Positions 42,058 through 51,960 of a stretch of 64,000 bases of DNA are shown here, in pieces. Both the position numbers and the translations under genes were made by a program. The DNA lies in contig NZ_JASZYS010000018.1 in the NCBI RefSeq assembly GCF_030316845.1, positions 62,001 through 126,000 on the forward strand. The letters are read 5' to 3'. The notes below the pieces were generated by a model. That model was given only the letters and a program-made list of their open reading frames with translations, was not told the DNA's origin and searched no databases. Positions within the stretch are counted from its first letter, which is position 1, and each line of letters begins with the position of its first letter. The stretch is from Variovorax davisae (GTDB lineage: Bacteria > Pseudomonadota > Gammaproteobacteria > Burkholderiales > Burkholderiaceae_C).

Positions 42058-42993
42058 TCAGTCCGGCCGCCGGGCGGCCTCGGCCTCGGCCCGCAGCCAG
42101 CGCACGAAATCCTGCGCATCCGGGTTGGCCGCCGCGCGGCGCGAGCTGTCGACGAAATAGCCGCGGCGCGAGGCCGCACCTTCGCCGAAGGGCGACACCA
42201 GCTGGCCGCTGCGCAGCAGCGCGTCCAGCAGCGGCAGCCGGCCGATCACCACGCCCTGGCCCGCCACCGCCGCGGCGACCGCGTCGGTGTAGAGCGTGAA
42301 GCGCAGCGTGTTCTCCATGCGCAGGTCGTTCAGGCCCATGACCTGCAGCCAGGGCTCCCAGTCGACGGTGGGCGTGCTGGCGTGGCCGGGCTCGTCGATC
42401 GTGAGCAGGGTCTGGCCCAGCAGGTCGGCCGGTTCGTGCAGCCGCGCCGCGATCTCCGGCGCGCACAGCGGCATGACGGTTTCCTCGAACAGCGCCACCC
42501 CGGTGCCGCGCGCGATGGGCACGAAGCGCACCGCGACGTCGACCCGGCTGCGCTCGAGGTCGAGCACGTCGAGCGTGGCCGACAGCCGCACGTCGACCTC
42601 GGGATGGTCGGCCGTGAAGCGCGCCAGCCGCGGGATCAGCCAGAAGGAGGCAAAGCCCGGCGTGGTCGTGACCGCCACATGGCGCGGCAGCGGCGCGCTG
42701 CGCAGGCGCGCCGTGGCATCGCGCAGCCGCTCCAGGCTCTCGACCACCGCGCGCTGCAGCACGGTCCCGGCCTCGGTCAGCGCCAGCGCCCGATGGCGGC
42801 GCTCGAACAGCAGCACGCCCAGCGCGGCCTCGAGTTGCTGGATCTGCCGGCTCACCGCCGACTGGGTCAGGAACAGCTCGGCCGCGGCCTGCGTGAAGCT
42901 CAGGCAGCGGGCCGCGGCCTCGAAGCTGCGCAGCAGTTCGAGGGGCGGCAGGTCGGCTGCCGATGCGGCGTTTTTCGCATTCTCAGGAAGCAT
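42058..42993 (-). CDS. LysR-family regulator, GcvA-like
   Basis: A 311-aa LysR protein. The winged helix is LELLRSFEAAARCLSFTQAAAELFLTQSAVSRQIQQLE (about residues 17-55), close to the GcvA/AmpR group. The effector domain runs from about 105 to 300 (VAVTTTPGFASFWLIPRL). It is divergent from DUF2917 over 82 bases that contain a perfect palindrome. It may also control the thiolase operon that follows DUF2917. Effector unknown. Confidence 0.93.
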   Translation of the reverse strand: MLPENAKNAASAADLPPLELLRSFEAAARCLSFTQAAAELFLTQSAVSRQIQQLEAALGVLLFERRHRALALTEAGTVLQRAVVESLERLRDATARLRSAPLPRHVAVTTTPGFASFWLIPRLARFTADHPEVDVRLSATLDVLDLERSRVDVAVRFVPIARGTGVALFEETVMPLCAPEIAARLHEPADLLGQTLLTIDEPGHASTPTVDWEPWLQVMGLNDLRMENTLRFTLYTDAVAAAVAGQGVVIGRLPLLDALLRSGQLVSPFGEGAASRRGYFVDSSRRAAANPDAQDFVRWLRAEAEAARRPD

Positions 42994-43022
42994 GCAACGA
43001 GTTCCGAAAGACCGTATGAAAC

Positions 43023-43039
43023 AGTGAGCCTTGCTCACT
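43023..43039. promoter_or_regulatory. Perfect 7+3+7 palindrome between LysR and DUF2917 genes
   Basis: AGTGAGC-CTT-GCTCACT sits near the middle of the 82-base divergent region, flanked by AT-rich sequence. It is a likely binding site for the LysR regulator or another dimeric factor. Confidence 0.55.
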
Positions 43040-43075
43040 ATATTCATTCCCATAGCGAATGCAAAGGAGCTCTTC

Positions 43076-43387
43076 ATGGACCCCCGCACCCAACGCCTGA
43101 GCCTCAGCCTGCCGAAGATGGCCGTTTTCACCCTGCCCGACGCCCACGAAGTCGACATCGAATGCACTCGCGGCGCGGTCTGGATCACGCTCGACCACGA
43201 CCGGCGCGACATCGTGCTGGAGCCCGGCGAGCGCTTCCGCAGCGACTCGCACCGCCGCGCGCTGGTGGCGGCGCTCGAACCGTCCTGCGTGCGCTTCAGC
43301 GCCGCCGCGCTCTCGGTCGCCGCCAAGCCGGCGCCGGCCGCGCGGTCGCCTTGGCGACCGTGGTTCAACGGGATGACCCCGGCTTGA
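43076..43387 (+). CDS. DUF2917 family protein
   Basis: A 103-aa protein matching DUF2917, a short cupin-like family nearly confined to Burkholderiales: LSLPKMAVFTLPDAHEVDIECTRGAVWITLD then DIVLEPGERFRSDSHRRALV. Soluble; function unknown. The ATG at 43076 has a strong AAGGAG ribosome site six bases upstream. It is divergent from a LysR gene, the usual setting for this family. Confidence 0.88.
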   Translation: MDPRTQRLSLSLPKMAVFTLPDAHEVDIECTRGAVWITLDHDRRDIVLEPGERFRSDSHRRALVAALEPSCVRFSAAALSVAAKPAPAARSPWRPWFNGMTPA

Positions 43388-43393
43388 CCCAGC

Positions 43394-43426
43394 GGCCCGG
43401 GCGTTGAACCATCGACGCTCCGGGCC
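43394..43426 (+). terminator. GC-rich hairpin after DUF2917
   Basis: GGCCCGG-GCGT pairs with ACGC-T-CCGGGCC around a ten-base loop (11 pairs, one bulge), six bases after the DUF2917 stop. No U-run follows, so it could be a weak or Rho-assisted terminator, or a leader hairpin of the thiolase operon. Confidence 0.4.
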
Positions 43427-43484
43427 AGGAAGGGCGCATCCCGCCGTCCGCTCCGGGGCCCATTTCTCGGATGAAGGACACACC

Positions 43485-44663
<1,179 letters not shown>

Positions 44664-44664
44664 C

Positions 44665-45468
44665 ATGGAGCCGGTTCTCTACGAGCTCGACGAAGGCATC
44701 GCGACGATCACGCTCAACCTGCCGTCCAAGCTCAATCCGATCGCGCTCGACCTGCAGCAGGCGCTGCGCGAATGCTTCGCGCGGGTGCGCAGCGACAGCC
44801 AGGTGCGCGCCGTGCTGCTGACCGGTGCCGGCAAGGCCTTCTGCGTCGGCGCCGACCTGAGCGCGATGCGGCCACCGGAAGACGGCAAGACCCTGGGCGA
44901 CCAGACCGCCGACTGGATGCAGGCCATGAGCAACCCGCTGATCCAGGAGCTGCGCGAGCTCCCGGTGCCGGTGGTCTGCGCGGTCAACGGCCCGGCCGCC
45001 GGCGCCGGCGTCGGCCTGGCGCTGGCCTGCGACATCGTGGTGGCGGCGCGCAGCGCCTACTTCTACCTGCCCTTCCTGCCCAAGCTCGGCATCGTGCCCG
45101 ACCTCGGCTGCACCTGGTTCATTCCGCGCCGGGTCGGCCCGGCGCGGGCGATGGGCATGGCGCTGCTCGACGAGAAGCTCGACGCCGAAACGGCGGCGCA
45201 ATGGGGCCTGATCTGGGCCGCCATCGACGATGGCCCGCTGCTGCTCGAGGCCCTCCGGATCGCGCAGCGGCTGGCGCGGCTGCCGGTGCATGCGGTGCAC
45301 GAGGCGCGGCGCGCCATCGAGCGCTCCGAGCGCCACACGCTGTCCGAGCAGCTGCACTACGAGAGCGAGCGCCAGCGCGAGCTGATCGAGCAGCCGAGCT
45401 TCGCCGAAGGCGTGATGGCCTTCCTGCAGAAGCGCGCACCGGTCTTTCCACCCCGCGCGACGCCATGA
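44665..45468 (+). CDS. Enoyl-CoA hydratase/isomerase, PaaG-like
   Basis: A 267-aa crotonase-fold protein. The oxyanion loops are GKAFCVGADLSAM and NGPAAGAGVGLALACDIV. In the catalytic loop PKLGIVPDLGCTWFIPRRVG, the first of the two hydratase glutamates is replaced and an Asp occupies the PDxG position. This resembles PaaG-type isomerases, which use that Asp, rather than true hydratases. It may therefore shift a double bond or open an oxepin/epoxide-like CoA ester. Its stop overlaps the next ATG (ATGA). The specific substrate is unknown. Confidence 0.88.
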   Translation: MEPVLYELDEGIATITLNLPSKLNPIALDLQQALRECFARVRSDSQVRAVLLTGAGKAFCVGADLSAMRPPEDGKTLGDQTADWMQAMSNPLIQELRELPVPVVCAVNGPAAGAGVGLALACDIVVAARSAYFYLPFLPKLGIVPDLGCTWFIPRRVGPARAMGMALLDEKLDAETAAQWGLIWAAIDDGPLLLEALRIAQRLARLPVHAVHEARRAIERSERHTLSEQLHYESERQRELIEQPSFAEGVMAFLQKRAPVFPPRATP

Positions 45469-46628
45469 TCGAACGCACTTTGTTCAACGCCGACCACGAG
45501 GCTTTCCGCGACTCGTTCCGCCGCTTCATGGACAAGGAGATCGCTCCTTTCCACGAAGCCTGGGAAGACCAGGGCTACGTGGCGCGCGAGGTCTGGAACA
45601 AGGCCGGCGAGAACGGCTTCCTGTGCATGTCGCTGCCCGAGGCATACGGCGGCTCGGGCGCCGACCTGCTCTATTCGGTGATCCAGTTCGAGGAGCTCTG
45701 GGCCCGCGGCTTCACCGGCATCGGCTACGGGCTGCACAGCGAGATCGTCGCGCCCTACATCCTGCGCTACGGCACCGAGGCGCAGAAAAACCACTACCTG
45801 CCGAAGCTCGCGAGCGGCGAGATGATCGGCGCCATCGCGATGAGCGAGCCGGCCGCGGGCAGCGACCTGCAGGCGGTGCGCTCGACCGCGCTCAAGCAAG
45901 CCGACGGCAGCTATTTGCTCAACGGCAGCAAGACCTTCATCACCAACGGCTGGCACGCCGACCTGGTGATCGTGGTCGCCAAGACCGACCCGGCCGGCGG
46001 CGCCAAGGGCACCAGCCTGTTCCTGGTCGAGCGCGGCATGCCGGGCTTCGAGAAGGGCAAGCGGCTCAAGAAGCTGGGCCTGAAGGCGCAGGACACCTCC
46101 GAGCTGTTCTTCGACGGCGTGCGGCTGCCGCCCGAGGCGCTGCTGGGCGGCGCGGCGCAGGAGAACCGCGGCTTCGTCTGCCTGATGGAGCAGCTGCCCT
46201 GGGAGCGGCTGCAGATCGCGATCAGCGCGGTGGCGGCGTCGCAGGCGGCGATCGACCAGACCGTGGCCTACGTGAAGGAGCGCAAGGTGTTCGGCCAGCC
46301 CGTGGGCGCCTACCAGAACACCCGCTACACCCTGGCCGAACTGCAGACCGAGGTGCAGGTGGCGCGGGTCTTCGTCGACAAGTGCATCGAGCTGCTGCTG
46401 GCCGAGAAGCTCGACACCGCGACCGCCAGCATGGCCAAGTACTGGACCAGCGACCTGCAGTGCAAGGTGATGGACGAATGCGTTCAGCTGCACGGCGGCT
46501 ACGGCTTCATGTGGGAGTACCCGGTGACGCGCGCCTACGCCGATGCCCGGGTGCAGCGCATCTACGGCGGCACCAACGAGATCATGAAGGAAGTGATCAC
46601 GCGCGCGATGGGCCTGCCGGGCCGCTGA
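45465..46628 (+). CDS. Acyl-CoA dehydrogenase
   Basis: A 387-aa FAD enzyme that introduces a 2,3 double bond into acyl-CoA. Family segments are IAMSEPAAGSDLQAVRSTA, FITNGWHADLVIVVAKTD, and the C-terminal MDECVQLHGGYGFMWEYPVTRAYADARVQRIYGGTNEIMKE. The last segment contains the usual catalytic Glu position (GGTNEIM). It is last in the thiolase-isomerase-dehydrogenase operon. Together the three supply the dehydrogenation, isomerisation and thiolysis steps of a beta-oxidation-type route; the hydroxyacyl-CoA dehydrogenase and CoA ligase are elsewhere. Confidence 0.95.
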   Translation: MIERTLFNADHEAFRDSFRRFMDKEIAPFHEAWEDQGYVAREVWNKAGENGFLCMSLPEAYGGSGADLLYSVIQFEELWARGFTGIGYGLHSEIVAPYILRYGTEAQKNHYLPKLASGEMIGAIAMSEPAAGSDLQAVRSTALKQADGSYLLNGSKTFITNGWHADLVIVVAKTDPAGGAKGTSLFLVERGMPGFEKGKRLKKLGLKAQDTSELFFDGVRLPPEALLGGAAQENRGFVCLMEQLPWERLQIAISAVAASQAAIDQTVAYVKERKVFGQPVGAYQNTRYTLAELQTEVQVARVFVDKCIELLLAEKLDTATASMAKYWTSDLQCKVMDECVQLHGGYGFMWEYPVTRAYADARVQRIYGGTNEIMKEVITRAMGLPGR

Positions 46629-46644
46629 GCCGCTGAGCCGCTGA
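46621..46644 (+). repeat. Triple tandem GCCGCTGA repeat across the acyl-CoA dehydrogenase stop
   Basis: Three head-to-tail 8-base units; the first contains the gene's stop codon TGA (46626-46628). Because the stop is in the first unit, changes in unit number would not alter the protein. Confidence 0.8.
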
Positions 46645-46681
46645 GCTGAGCCGGCCACTGGCGCCCGGCGGGGGGCTGCGG

Positions 46682-46687
46682 GACAAT
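46682..46687 (+). promoter_or_regulatory. -10-like hexamer abutting the phosphofructokinase gene
   Basis: GACAAT, then GCCGCC, then ATG at 46694. No Shine-Dalgarno. Confidence 0.4.
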
Positions 46688-46693
46688 GCCGCC

Positions 46694-47953
46694 ATGCCCC
46701 TCCTCAACGCCTTCTACGCCCAGTCCGGCGGCGTCACCTCCGTGATCAACGCCTCGGCCTGTGGCGTGATCGAGACGGCGCGCCGGCATCCCGATCGCAT
46801 CGGCCATGTCTACGCCGGCCGCAACGGCATCCTCGGTGCGCTCACCGAAGACCTGATCGACACCGGCCGCGAATCGGCCGAGGCGATCGCGGCGCTGCGC
46901 AGCACGCCCAGCGGCGCCTTCGGTTCCTGCCGCTACAAGCTCAAGTCGCTCGACAAGAACCGGCGCGAATACGAGCGCCTGGTCGAGGTCTTCAAGGCCC
47001 ACGGCATCGGCTATTTCTTCTACAACGGCGGCGGGGATTCGGCCGACACCTGCTTCAAGCTGAGCCAGCTGTCGCAGTCGCTGGGCTACCCGCTGCAGGC
47101 GATCCACGTGCCCAAGACCATCGACAACGACCTGCCGCTGACCGATTGCTGCCCGGGCTTCGGTTCGGTCGCCAAGTACGTGGCGGTGTCGACACTCGAA
47201 GCCTCGATGGACGTGCGTTCGATGGCCGCGACCTCGACCAAGGTCTTCGTGATCGAGGTCATGGGCCGCCACGCCGGCTGGATCGCCGCGGCCGGCGGAC
47301 TGGTGGCCGACCAGGGCATCCCGGTCGTGATTCTGTTCCCGGAGGTTCCCTTCGACCAGCCGGCCTTCCTGGCCCGCGTCGACGCACTGGTCAAGTACCA
47401 CGGCTACTGCACGGTGGTGGTGTCCGAAGGCTGCCACCACCCTGACGGCACTTTCCTTGCCGAGCAGGGCACCAAGGATGCCTTCGGCCATGCGCAGCTC
47501 GGCGGTGCCGCCCCGGTGGTGGCGCAGATGGTCAAGGAGGCCCTTGGCCACAAGTTCCACTGGGCCGTCGCCGACTACCTGCAGCGCGCGGCGCGGCACA
47601 TCGCCTCGGCCACCGACGTCAAGCAGGCCTATGAACTCGGCCAGCGCGCGGTCGAGTTGGCGCTTGCGGGACAGAACTCGGTGATGCCGACCATCGAGCG
47701 CACTTCCGACGTCCCCTACGACTACCGGCTCGGCACGGCATCGCTCGATGCGGTGGCCAATGCCGAGAAGTTCATGCCGCGCGATTTCATCTCGGACGAC
47801 GGCTGGGGCATCACCGAGAAATGCCGGCGCTACCTGCTGCCGCTGATCCAGGGCGAGGACTACCCGGCCTACCGCAACGGGCTGCCGGTCTACGTGACGC
47901 TGGAGAACGTCGCGGTGCCGAAGAAGCTGCCGCCGTTCGAGGTCGCTGGATGA
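46694..47953 (+). CDS. 6-phosphofructokinase, probably pyrophosphate-dependent
   Basis: A 419-aa PFK-fold enzyme that interconverts fructose 6-phosphate and fructose 1,6-bisphosphate. The phosphoryl-donor loop reads YNGGGDSADT, with Asp where ATP enzymes have Gly. The following motif is PKTIDNDLPLTD, with Lys in place of the ATP-type Gly. Both changes mark PPi-dependent enzymes. EVMGRHAGWIAAAGG is the usual fructose-6-phosphate site. PPi use makes the step reversible. The stop overlaps the ATG of the CWC gene (ATGA), and the start lacks a Shine-Dalgarno. Confidence 0.93.
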   Translation: MPLLNAFYAQSGGVTSVINASACGVIETARRHPDRIGHVYAGRNGILGALTEDLIDTGRESAEAIAALRSTPSGAFGSCRYKLKSLDKNRREYERLVEVFKAHGIGYFFYNGGGDSADTCFKLSQLSQSLGYPLQAIHVPKTIDNDLPLTDCCPGFGSVAKYVAVSTLEASMDVRSMAATSTKVFVIEVMGRHAGWIAAAGGLVADQGIPVVILFPEVPFDQPAFLARVDALVKYHGYCTVVVSEGCHHPDGTFLAEQGTKDAFGHAQLGGAAPVVAQMVKEALGHKFHWAVADYLQRAARHIASATDVKQAYELGQRAVELALAGQNSVMPTIERTSDVPYDYRLGTASLDAVANAEKFMPRDFISDDGWGITEKCRRYLLPLIQGEDYPAYRNGLPVYVTLENVAVPKKLPPFEVAG

Positions 47954-48171
47954 ACACGGCTCAGCGCCCCGATCCGTCGCGCTGTCCCCTGTGCGGCGAG
48001 TCGAACCGCTGCGCGCTGGAGATCGAGCGCGAGACCGGCCAGGCGCAGCCGCCCTGCTGGTGTATGGCGGTCGATTTCAGCGCCGACCTGCTGGCGCGCG
48101 TGCCTGAAGGGCAGCGCCGCCTGGCCTGCATCTGCGCGCGCTGCGCCGCGCAGGAAGCGCTTCAGCCCTGA
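47950..48171 (+). CDS. Cysteine-rich CWC family zinc-ribbon protein
   Basis: A 73-aa protein of the Cys_rich_CWC family. Paired cysteines occur in RCPLCGESNRCAL, the name-giving CWC in QPPCWCMAVDF, and CICARC near the end, a likely one- or two-zinc scaffold. Function unknown. It is translationally coupled to the PPi-phosphofructokinase and its last ten bases overlap the convergent metallopeptidase gene. Confidence 0.88.
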   Translation: MNTAQRPDPSRCPLCGESNRCALEIERETGQAQPPCWCMAVDFSADLLARVPEGQRRLACICARCAAQEALQP

Positions 48172-49460
48172 GCCGCCGGCGGCTCTTCCTTAGCCGCCAT
48201 CGTGGGCAGCCCACCGCGCTCGCGCTGCTCGGTGATCACCTGGTGGATGAACTGCAGCTTGCCGACCGCCGCCCGCGGCAGCACGAAAGGGTAGTAGTCG
48301 GGCTGCCCCATGCTGCGCGACAGCTCGTTGAGCACGTTGGTGAGCCGCACCCAGCCATTGAGGAAATCGAGAAAGCGGCCGGCTTCGGCGTGCTCCGGCT
48401 GCCAGAGGTCTGCGAGTTCGAAGAGGTCGCTCGCGAGTTCGACGTTCTGCGCATCGACGCCGAAGCTCAACGCGGTGTCGGCGGTGTCCGCCATGTGCAG
48501 GTAGTGGGCCCAGGTCTCGGCCCAGTCCTCCCACGGGTGCGAACTCGCGTAGCTGGTCACGAAGCGATCGGCCCAGTCGGGCGGCGGGCCGTTGTCGTAG
48601 TGCTTGCGCAAGGCCGCGGCGTAGTCGTCGCGCTCGTCGCCGAACAGTTGGCGGAAGCCGTCGACCCACGGCGTCGGCGCCACCAGCAGGTCCCAGTAGT
48701 AGTGGCCGATTTCGTGGCGGAAGTGGCCCAGCAGGGTGCGGTAGGGCTCGCGCATCTCGGCCCGGATGCGCTCGCGCACGGCATCCTCGGCTTCCTCCGC
48801 GTTCAGCGTGATGACGCCCATCTCGTGGCCGGTCATGACGTGCGGCCCGCCCGGCACGTGGCTCAGGAAGTCGAAGGCCAGGCCGTGCCCCGGGTCGCTC
48901 AGCCGCGTGACCACCGGCAGGCCGAGCGCGAGCAGCTGCGAGATCAGCCGCCGCTTGGCCAGCTCGAGGCTCAGCCAGAGCTGGCCATTGCTCTCCACCG
49001 ACAGGTCGGGGATGGTGCGCGTCACGCTGCATGCCAGGCACAACCCCGGCACCAGGCCCTCGGTATGGAAGGACGGGTCGTCGCCTTCGCGCGGCGCCGG
49101 CACCATCCAGTTGCAGGCGGCCGGCGTCATGAGGTTGGCACAACGCCGGTAGGCCTTGCCGTGGCCGTCGCCGAAGACCGTGAAGGTGTCGGCCTCGGCG
49201 CCCTCGAAGCCGGCCGGGGCGAGCGGCACCACGCCGAGCCGCTCGACCACGTAGCCGAGCGGCGTCAGGCAGGCCAGGCACTGGCTGTTGCGCAGGAACA
49301 CCGGGCGGCCGCACTGGCACTGGTAGGCCCGGCTCAGGGTCGGCGCCTGCAGCTCGGACGCCAGCGAGCCGCCGGTGTCGGCGGCGGCGCTGTCGGCTTC
49401 GAGCGGATCGGCGGCGTCGGCGTCGGGACTGTTGTTCTGGTTCTGGGATTGCGCTTGCAT
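48162..49460 (-). CDS. Putative zinc-binding metallopeptidase (Peptidase_Mx/DUF2248-like)
   Basis: A 432-aa protein. After a disordered 45-residue N-terminus, a treble-clef zinc ribbon is seen as YQCQCGRPVFLRNSQCLACL. The peptidase core follows with HFRHEIGHYYWDLL, an HExxH motif, and downstream SSHPWEDWAETWAHYLHMADT with the third acidic/His ligands. No signal peptide, so probably cytoplasmic. Substrate unknown. CACAAT about 30 bases before the ATG (49497-49492, minus) may be the -10. It is convergent with the CWC gene. Confidence 0.88.
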   Translation of the reverse strand: MQAQSQNQNNSPDADAADPLEADSAAADTGGSLASELQAPTLSRAYQCQCGRPVFLRNSQCLACLTPLGYVVERLGVVPLAPAGFEGAEADTFTVFGDGHGKAYRRCANLMTPAACNWMVPAPREGDDPSFHTEGLVPGLCLACSVTRTIPDLSVESNGQLWLSLELAKRRLISQLLALGLPVVTRLSDPGHGLAFDFLSHVPGGPHVMTGHEMGVITLNAEEAEDAVRERIRAEMREPYRTLLGHFRHEIGHYYWDLLVAPTPWVDGFRQLFGDERDDYAAALRKHYDNGPPPDWADRFVTSYASSHPWEDWAETWAHYLHMADTADTALSFGVDAQNVELASDLFELADLWQPEHAEAGRFLDFLNGWVRLTNVLNELSRSMGQPDYYPFVLPRAAVGKLQFIHQVITEQRERGGLPTMAAKEEPPAAQG

Positions 49461-49576
49461 GGCGGTCTGGATCGCGTGCGGGACAGCGAATGATTGTGGC
49501 GGCGCGCATCCGGACGCGGAGCGGTGCAAACGCCGATATCCTTGTAGGACGGCCGAGCGCGGCAATTTCCCTCCCG

Positions 49577-51046
49577 ATGAACAATCCTCCCCCGCAGTCC
49601 CTGAGCAGCCGCTACGGCGAGCGCTACCGCTGGCTGCTGCTCCTGTCGGTCATGGTCGGCGTGATGGCGTCGATCATGTCGTCGACCATCGTCAACGTCG
49701 CCATCCCCGGCATGAGCCACCATTTCTCGCTCGGCCAGGAGCGCGCCCAGTGGGTCAGCTCGGGCTTCATGGTGGCGATGACGGTGTCGATGCTGACCAC
49801 GCCCTGGCTGCTGTCGCGCTACGGCTACCGGCGCACCTACGTCGGCACCATGGTGCTGCTGCTGGCCGGCGGGCTCGCGGGCGGGCTGGCGAGCGACTTC
49901 ACGCTGGTGCTGATCGCGCGCGTGGCCGAAGGGCTGGCGGCGGGCGTGGTGCAGCCGATCCCGGCGATCATCATCCTGCGCGCCTTCCAGCCTCACGAGC
50001 AAGGGCGCGCCAGCGGCATCTTCGGCATGGGCGTGGTGCTGGCGCCGGCCATCGGGCCGAGCATCGGCGGGGTGCTGGTCGATCTGTTCGGCTGGCGCTC
50101 GATCTTCTTCATGGTGGTGCCCTTCTGCCTGGCGTCGATCTGGCTGGCCTACAAGTTCGTGCCGACCACCGCGCCGGGCGGCGTGGTCGCGGCGCGCAGC
50201 GACGGTCTCGACTGGCGCGGCCTGGCGCTCGGCACGGTCGGCACCCTCTGCCTGCTGAACGGCCTGGTCGCGCTGCGCGGCGATTCGGCTCTGCACGCGA
50301 CGCTGCTGCTGGCCGGCGCCGGCATCGCCTTCGGCGCCTTCGTGGCCTGGCAGAAGCGCCTGGCCGCGAACGGCGGCGCGCCGTTGATGAACCTGGCGCT
50401 GTTCCAGTACCGCCAGTTCGCGATGGGCAGCGTGGTGGCCTTCATCTACGGCACGGCGCTGTTCGGCTCGACCTACCTGCTGCCGGTCTACATGCAGGTC
50501 GGGCTGCAGCTGTCGGCCTCGCACGTGGGCACCATCCTGCTGCCGGCCGGCATCGTGCTGGCGATCACCATCGCCGGCGTCGGCCGGCTGGCCGACCGGC
50601 ATCCGACCTGGCTGCTGGTGTGCACCGGGCTGCTGCTGCTGGCCGCCTCCTTCGCGCTGATGGTGCTGCTGAAGCTCGACAGCGCGCTGTGGCTGCTGGT
50701 GGCCTTCGCCGTCATCGGGCGCATCGGGCTCGGCTTCATCCTGCCCTCGCTCAACCTGGGCTCGATGCGGCCGCTGGCCAAGCCGCTCATTCCGCAGGGC
50801 GCCAGCGCGATCAACTTCCTGCGCATGCTGGGCGGCGCCGCCGGCGTGAGCCTGTGCGCCATCGTGCTCGAATGGCGGCTGGCGGCGCATGGCGACTCGC
50901 TGGCCAACCCCGCGACCAGCCCGGCGCGGCTGGCGGCCTTCGACGAGGTGTTCCTCATGCTGGCGGGCCTGTGCGCGCTGGCGATCGTCGCCGCCTGGCA
51001 GCTGCGCGTGAAGGCGCCGGGGCCGGCCTCGGTGCCGGAGCATTGA
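49577..51046 (+). CDS. DHA2-family MFS drug exporter
   Basis: A 489-aa 14-helix MFS protein. Marks include MSSTIVNVAIPGMSHHFSLGQERAQWVSSGF (helix 1 and loop), the A motif LLSRYGYRRTYVG, and motif C GVVLAPAIGPSIGGVLVD, which is diagnostic of drug/proton antiporters. Substrate unknown. I used the ATG at 49577; the frame is open further upstream but without family sequence. TATCCT at 49537-49542 is a possible -10. It has no adaptor or regulator gene beside it. Confidence 0.93.
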   Translation: MNNPPPQSLSSRYGERYRWLLLLSVMVGVMASIMSSTIVNVAIPGMSHHFSLGQERAQWVSSGFMVAMTVSMLTTPWLLSRYGYRRTYVGTMVLLLAGGLAGGLASDFTLVLIARVAEGLAAGVVQPIPAIIILRAFQPHEQGRASGIFGMGVVLAPAIGPSIGGVLVDLFGWRSIFFMVVPFCLASIWLAYKFVPTTAPGGVVAARSDGLDWRGLALGTVGTLCLLNGLVALRGDSALHATLLLAGAGIAFGAFVAWQKRLAANGGAPLMNLALFQYRQFAMGSVVAFIYGTALFGSTYLLPVYMQVGLQLSASHVGTILLPAGIVLAITIAGVGRLADRHPTWLLVCTGLLLLAASFALMVLLKLDSALWLLVAFAVIGRIGLGFILPSLNLGSMRPLAKPLIPQGASAINFLRMLGGAAGVSLCAIVLEWRLAAHGDSLANPATSPARLAAFDEVFLMLAGLCALAIVAAWQLRVKAPGPASVPEH

Positions 51047-51060
51047 CCCCGTTTCAGTTC

Positions 51061-51066
51061 TAATAG
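51061..51066 (+). promoter_or_regulatory. -10-like hexamer abutting the amidotransferase gene
   Basis: TAATAG, then CCGCC, then ATG. A TTGACC at 51043-51048 is too close (12 bases) to be its normal -35. Confidence 0.3.
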
Positions 51067-51071
51067 CCGCC

Positions 51072-51836
51072 ATGTGCCAGCTGCTCGGAATGAACTGCAA
51101 CACGCCGACCGACGTGACCTTCAGCTTCACGGGCTTCGCCCAGCGCGGCGGCCGCACCGACCACCACGCCGACGGCTGGGGCATCGCCTTCTTCGAGGAC
51201 CGGGGGCTGCGGCATTTCGTCGACCATCAGCCGGCCTGCGAATCGCCGGTGGCCGAGCTGATCCGCCGTTACCCGATCCAGAGCCGCAACGTCATCGCCC
51301 ACATCCGCAAGGCGACGCAGGGCGCGGTCAACCTGCAGAACTGCCACCCGTTCGTGCGCGAGCTGTGGGGCCGCTACTGGGTGTTCGCGCACAACGGCGA
51401 CCTGAAGGACTTCCGACCCCGGCTGCACGGCAACTTCCATCCTGTCGGCAGCACCGACAGCGAACACGCGTTCTGCTGGATCATGCAGGAGCTGGCCAAG
51501 TCGCATGCCGGCGTGCCGAGCGTCGACGAACTGACGCTGACCCTGCGCGAACTCGCGCCGCGGCTGGCCGCCCACGGCACCTTCAACTTCATGCTGTCGA
51601 ACGGCCAGGCGCTGTGGGCGCATGCCTCGACCCACCTCTGGTACGTCGAGCGCCGGCACCCGTTCCTGACGGCCGAGCTGTCCGACGAAGACCTCAGCAT
51701 CGACTTCGCCCAGCACACCACGCCGAACGACCGCGTCGCGGTGGTGGTGACGGCGCCGCTCACGACCAACGAGCCATGGACGGCGTTCGCGCCCCGGGAG
51801 CTGGCGGTGTTCGTGGATGGGCGGCGCTGCAGCTGA
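51072..51836 (+). CDS. Class II glutamine amidotransferase (YafJ-like)
   Basis: A 254-aa N-terminal-nucleophile amidotransferase. Cys2 becomes the N-terminal nucleophile after Met removal (MCQLLGMN). Other family residues are in RGGRTDHHADGWGIAFFED, VIAHIRKATQG, FAHNGDL and GSTDSEHAFCWIM. Unlike GlmS or PurF it has no synthase domain. YafJ-like proteins have no assigned substrate. TAATAG lies five bases before the ATG, with no Shine-Dalgarno. Confidence 0.93.
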   Translation: MCQLLGMNCNTPTDVTFSFTGFAQRGGRTDHHADGWGIAFFEDRGLRHFVDHQPACESPVAELIRRYPIQSRNVIAHIRKATQGAVNLQNCHPFVRELWGRYWVFAHNGDLKDFRPRLHGNFHPVGSTDSEHAFCWIMQELAKSHAGVPSVDELTLTLRELAPRLAAHGTFNFMLSNGQALWAHASTHLWYVERRHPFLTAELSDEDLSIDFAQHTTPNDRVAVVVTAPLTTNEPWTAFAPRELAVFVDGRRCS

Positions 51837-51921
51837 GGTTCCGCGGAGGCGAACTGACGCCTCAAAACAACGTTGACGCCGATTTTGGCGACCCTGGGCC
51901 TGGACACAATCCCTCGACAAA

Positions 51922-51942
51922 GATAATAACGGTTCTCATTTG
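51922..51942 (+). promoter_or_regulatory. Fur-box-like sequence upstream of the siderophore receptor
   Basis: GATAATAACGGTTCTCATTTG begins 39 bases before the ATG at 51961. It resembles the proteobacterial Fur site (GATAAT-like half followed by an inverted TCATT half), with mismatches. Iron repression is expected for this type of gene. Confidence 0.55.
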
Positions 51943-51960
51943 TATTCAAAGGGCCGTTTC

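Noticed and set aside
46621..46644. Tandem 8-base repeats as a phase-variation switch
   Set aside because: The stop codon lies in the first unit, so changes in repeat number cannot alter the reading frame of the acyl-CoA dehydrogenase; the next gene starts 50 bases later with its own start signal.
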